A stretch of DNA of 64,000 nucleotides. Source: Fodinibius roseus. Its GTDB lineage: Bacteria; Bacteroidota; Rhodothermia; Balneolales; Balneolaceae. The stretch is taken from positions 1 to 64,000 of the forward strand of contig NZ_FQUS01000011.1 in assembly GCF_900129315.1 (NCBI RefSeq), in the 5' to 3' direction. Numbering within the stretch: the first letter of the stretch is position 1; the number at the start of each line of letters is the position of its first letter. The position numbers and the translations under genes were made by a program. This document shows positions 62,127-64,000 of the stretch, piece by piece. The notes under the pieces were generated by a model, which was given only the letters and a program-made list of their open reading frames with translations, ran no database searches and was not told the DNA's origin.

Positions 62127-62954
62127 ATGTTTGGAACGAGTGACTTTAAGGTACATGAAAAGAACGGTTTTGAGTATTTACATATTTCAACCGAAGCATC
62201 CAATGCACAGAATCTTATTCTGCTTCATGGCATGTTTGGAGGATTAAGTAATTATGATCCCCTTCTTAAACAAATACAGGGATATAACATTTTTGTTCCT
62301 AAAATTCCGATTTATGAGCTGGGAATGAGAGAAATATCTATCAGCAGGCTGACGAAATGGCTGCGTTCTTTTTGTGAAGCCCTGGATATTAAAAATCCCG
62401 TCCTCCTGGGAAATTCGATGGGGGGGCACCTGGCACTGGATTACGCACAAAAATATCAGGATGATATCGCGGCACTTGTTTTGACAGGCAGCTCGGGACT
62501 CCTGGAGAAAGATTTCGGGTCTACCTTTCCGCGGCGCAAAGACCGGGATTTTATTCGGAAACAGGCGAACCTCACCTTTTACGAGGACCTGATTGATGAT
62601 ACGGTCATGGATGAGATCATGACGGTTGTCAAGTCTCCCTCCAAGCTTACCAATTTGCTGGCGCTTACCCGCGACACCCACTCTTATAACATGGAGGAAC
62701 ACTTGCCGAAGATTAAGCAAAAGGTACTGCTTGTCTGGGGCAGGCAGGATGAGATTACGCCTCCGAAGGTCGCTCACATGTTTTTGGACAAGCTGCCGGA
62801 TGCCGAATTGCACTGGATTGACAAATGCGGACACGCTCCCATGATGGAACATCCGGAAAAGTTTGCATCCCTGTTAAAGGATTTTTTAATTCAACTTGAG
62901 AGTAACGCTAATTCCCCAAAAAGTCATTATGAAAAAGATCATCCACACCTCTGA
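62127..62954 (+). CDS. Alpha/beta-fold hydrolase
   Basis: A 275-residue alpha/beta hydrolase without signal peptide. The oxyanion strand is LILLHGMFGGLSNYDPLL at about 30, the nucleophile elbow is PVLLGNSMGGHLALDYAQ with Ser at about 97, the acid Asp lies in KVLLVWGRQDEITPPKVAHM at about 214, and the His is in IDKCGHAPMMEHPEKFASL at about 239. The triad is complete. The substrate cannot be read; esterase or thioesterase-like members are common. Its last 26 bp overlap the start of the RidA gene, indicating coupled translation. Confidence 0.92.
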   Translation: MFGTSDFKVHEKNGFEYLHISTEASNAQNLILLHGMFGGLSNYDPLLKQIQGYNIFVPKIPIYELGMREISISRLTKWLRSFCEALDIKNPVLLGNSMGGHLALDYAQKYQDDIAALVLTGSSGLLEKDFGSTFPRRKDRDFIRKQANLTFYEDLIDDTVMDEIMTVVKSPSKLTNLLALTRDTHSYNMEEHLPKIKQKVLLVWGRQDEITPPKVAHMFLDKLPDAELHWIDKCGHAPMMEHPEKFASLLKDFLIQLESNANSPKSHYEKDHPHL

Positions 62955-63306
62955 TGCCCCCGATGCCATCGGTCCCTATAGCCAGGCAGTCGTACACAAC
63001 GATCTGGTATACTGTTCGGGACAGATCGGTCTGGAGCCTGAAAGCATGGAGTTTGCAGGTTCGGATGTAGCCTCGCAGACCATACAAGTAATGGAAAATT
63101 TAAAAGCGGTGCTGGAGGAGGCGGGTTCCGGCTTCGACAAGGTTATCAAATGCGGTATCTACCTTGACGATATGGATAACTTTGCGACCGTCAATGATAT
63201 TTACGGCCGTTATTTTGACCAGCAACCTCCCGCACGCGAGACGGTAGCCGTTAAGACCCTTCCCAAAAACTGCAAGGTAGAAATCGGGTGCACGGCTTTT
63301 ATATAA
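62929..63306 (+). CDS. ridA: RidA-family reactive-imine deaminase
   Basis: Hydrolyses reactive enamines/imines made by PLP enzymes, protecting metabolism. The start is chosen at 62929 (MKKIIHTSDAPDAIGPYSQA), the family's usual N-terminus; an earlier in-frame ATG at 62896 lies inside the hydrolase gene. SGQIGLEPESMEF at about 34 and NLKAVLEEAGSGFDKVIKCG at about 62 match RidA. The active-site Arg is in PPARETVAVKTLPKNCKVEI at about 99, and the C-terminal Glu lies in KVEIGCTAFI. Length 125-126 residues is standard. It ends 10 bp before the convergent gene. Confidence 0.94.
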   Translation: MKKIIHTSDAPDAIGPYSQAVVHNDLVYCSGQIGLEPESMEFAGSDVASQTIQVMENLKAVLEEAGSGFDKVIKCGIYLDDMDNFATVNDIYGRYFDQQPPARETVAVKTLPKNCKVEIGCTAFI

Positions 63307-63316
63307 AAATCCCGTC

Positions 63317-64000
63317 CTATCTTCCCAGCTGGAAGGTTTCGCTGGTTTTGTTGCCCGTGCGATCATAGAGGGTGACCCGTATGTCCATCGTTGCTGTAGG
63401 AGTGAATTCGGGGTGATAATACGCCATACGCTGGTCCTCGGGCTCGTATTCGGCAAGCCCCCGCCGGTCGTTCACGCTGATTTCGGTCCGCTCATGATCA
63501 ATGCCGGAAAGATTGTCTGTTACGCTAATATAAACCAGCCATTGTCCGTCGGGCCGCCGGTGCAGCCGGGGACGGCTGACTTCGGGAGCCGTGGTATCCC
63601 TGCGGCTGATAAAGGTTCCGAGCGTTCTGCTCTCCGCTATAATATGCTCCTCCGTAAAGCGTGTGGTAACCGGATACCAGTTGTCGTATCGTTTACTATA
63701 CTTGTAAAAAGCCAACCCGGAGGTATCGGTCAACATGGAGTCTCGTTTTACACGCAACTCATAGGATTTGTCCACCGGATAGGCCTCGGGACCGACGGTA
63801 ACCTTGATAGAATCGGGAGCAAAACGTTTGGAGGAGAGGGTCACCGACACCGTATCATAAAACGTATGCTCCGGAAAGAGCGCCATCGCCTGTCGGTTTA
63901 CGGAGGTAATCAACCCTTTTTGTTCCGGCACCATCCGGTGAAAGATCGTGGGACTCATGCCGGGGATGTTCATGAAAAGATTATCCAGGGTCTTTAAATC
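63317..64000 (-). CDS. C-terminal part of an exported protein, probably M23-type metallopeptidase (cut by right edge)
   Basis: The frame enters from the right edge in phase (DLKTLDNLFMNIPG) and ends at 63317. About 228 residues are visible. AMALFPEHTFYDTVSVTLSS, a mid-region YNWYPVTTRFTEEHI-like stretch and TDNLSGIDHERTEISVNDR resemble the C-terminal Ig-like region of Bacteroidota M23 (lysostaphin-like) peptidases; the peptidase domain itself would lie beyond the edge. The family assignment is from memory of that C-terminus and is tentative. No stop or start is seen at the edge. Confidence 0.6.
   Translation of the reverse strand, partial: DLKTLDNLFMNIPGMSPTIFHRMVPEQKGLITSVNRQAMALFPEHTFYDTVSVTLSSKRFAPDSIKVTVGPEAYPVDKSYELRVKRDSMLTDTSGLAFYKYSKRYDNWYPVTTRFTEEHIIAESRTLGTFISRRDTTAPEVSRPRLHRRPDGQWLVYISVTDNLSGIDHERTEISVNDRRGLAEYEPEDQRMAYYHPEFTPTATMDIRVTLYDRTGNKTSETFQLGR

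Noticed and set aside
1-64000. tRNA or rRNA genes
   Set aside because: I looked for T-loop-like GGTTCGA patterns with flanking stems and for rRNA landmarks by eye and found none; a covariance-model scan would be needed to exclude a tRNA.

Overview
The window looks like chromosomal DNA of a Bacteroidota-type bacterium, most likely from the Balneolota/Rhodothermota side of the FCB group. This is inferred from a SusC/SusD pair, a PorV/PorQ-type outer-membrane protein, a BlaI/BlaR1 pair whose sensor carries TonB and carboxypeptidase-regulatory-like domains, a Nudix-type arabinose regulator and many lipoprotein signals. No rRNA, tRNA, integrase, transposase or CRISPR array was recognised. Genes are mostly GC-rich; the first sulfatase gene is visibly AT-rich.

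Layout. 1-2.1 kb: the end of an unidentified gene, an AT-rich sulfatase and a frameshifted tail of a second sulfatase. 2.1-4.7 kb: a NatA/NatB-like ABC exporter. 5-8 kb: glycogen synthesis (glgA, glgC). 8-15.7 kb: fatty-acid degradation (hotdog thioesterase, acyl-CoA ligase, FadN-like multifunctional enzyme, thiolase, DECR-type reductase). 15.8-22 kb: two Gfo/Idh/MocA-type proteins, PspC, phosphatidylcholine synthase and BlaI/BlaR1. 22-25.6 kb: a large ThuA/sugar-dehydrogenase/cupredoxin lipoprotein and a fragment of an AraD1/GguC-like gene. 26-41.5 kb: an L-arabinose/arabinan locus (SusC, SusD, mutarotase, GH51 arabinofuranosidase, Nudix regulator, AraB, AraD, AraA, Na+/sugar symporter). 41.6-50.7 kb: a complete ebo cluster, eboCBA on the minus strand diverging from eboDEF, followed by a class II-type photolyase that overlaps eboF by 4 bp. 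50.8-64 kb: housekeeping genes (purine nucleoside phosphorylase, MBL hydrolase, PhoH, Rpe, PASTA protein, PorV-like, thiolase, trans-sulfuration enzyme, two TPR lipoproteins, alpha/beta hydrolase, RidA) and a gene cut by the right edge.

How the parts fit. In the arabinose locus the SusC/D pair would import arabino-oligosaccharides, the secreted GH51 enzyme and mutarotase would release and equilibrate L-arabinose, the symporter would take it across the inner membrane, and AraA-AraB-AraD would convert it to D-xylulose 5-phosphate. A 19-bp palindrome (AAGTGT-N7-ACACTT) recurs before the ThuA gene, the AraD1 fragment, susC and araB and is a candidate operator for the Nudix regulator. The ebo cluster belongs to a family known for trafficking of a metabolite precursor; coupling to a photolyase suggests a light- or UV-related role here.

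Structure that genes do not explain: an intergenic repeat of about 140 bp with imperfect terminal inverted repeats, present in five copies (126, 3609, 8872, 21889, 47613), two of them inside operons, plus a 36-bp version made only of the two ends in the divergent eboA/eboD spacer. Several gene remnants (sulfatase tail, AraD1-like tail, BlaR1-like tail, frameshifted lipoprotein) point to past rearrangements.
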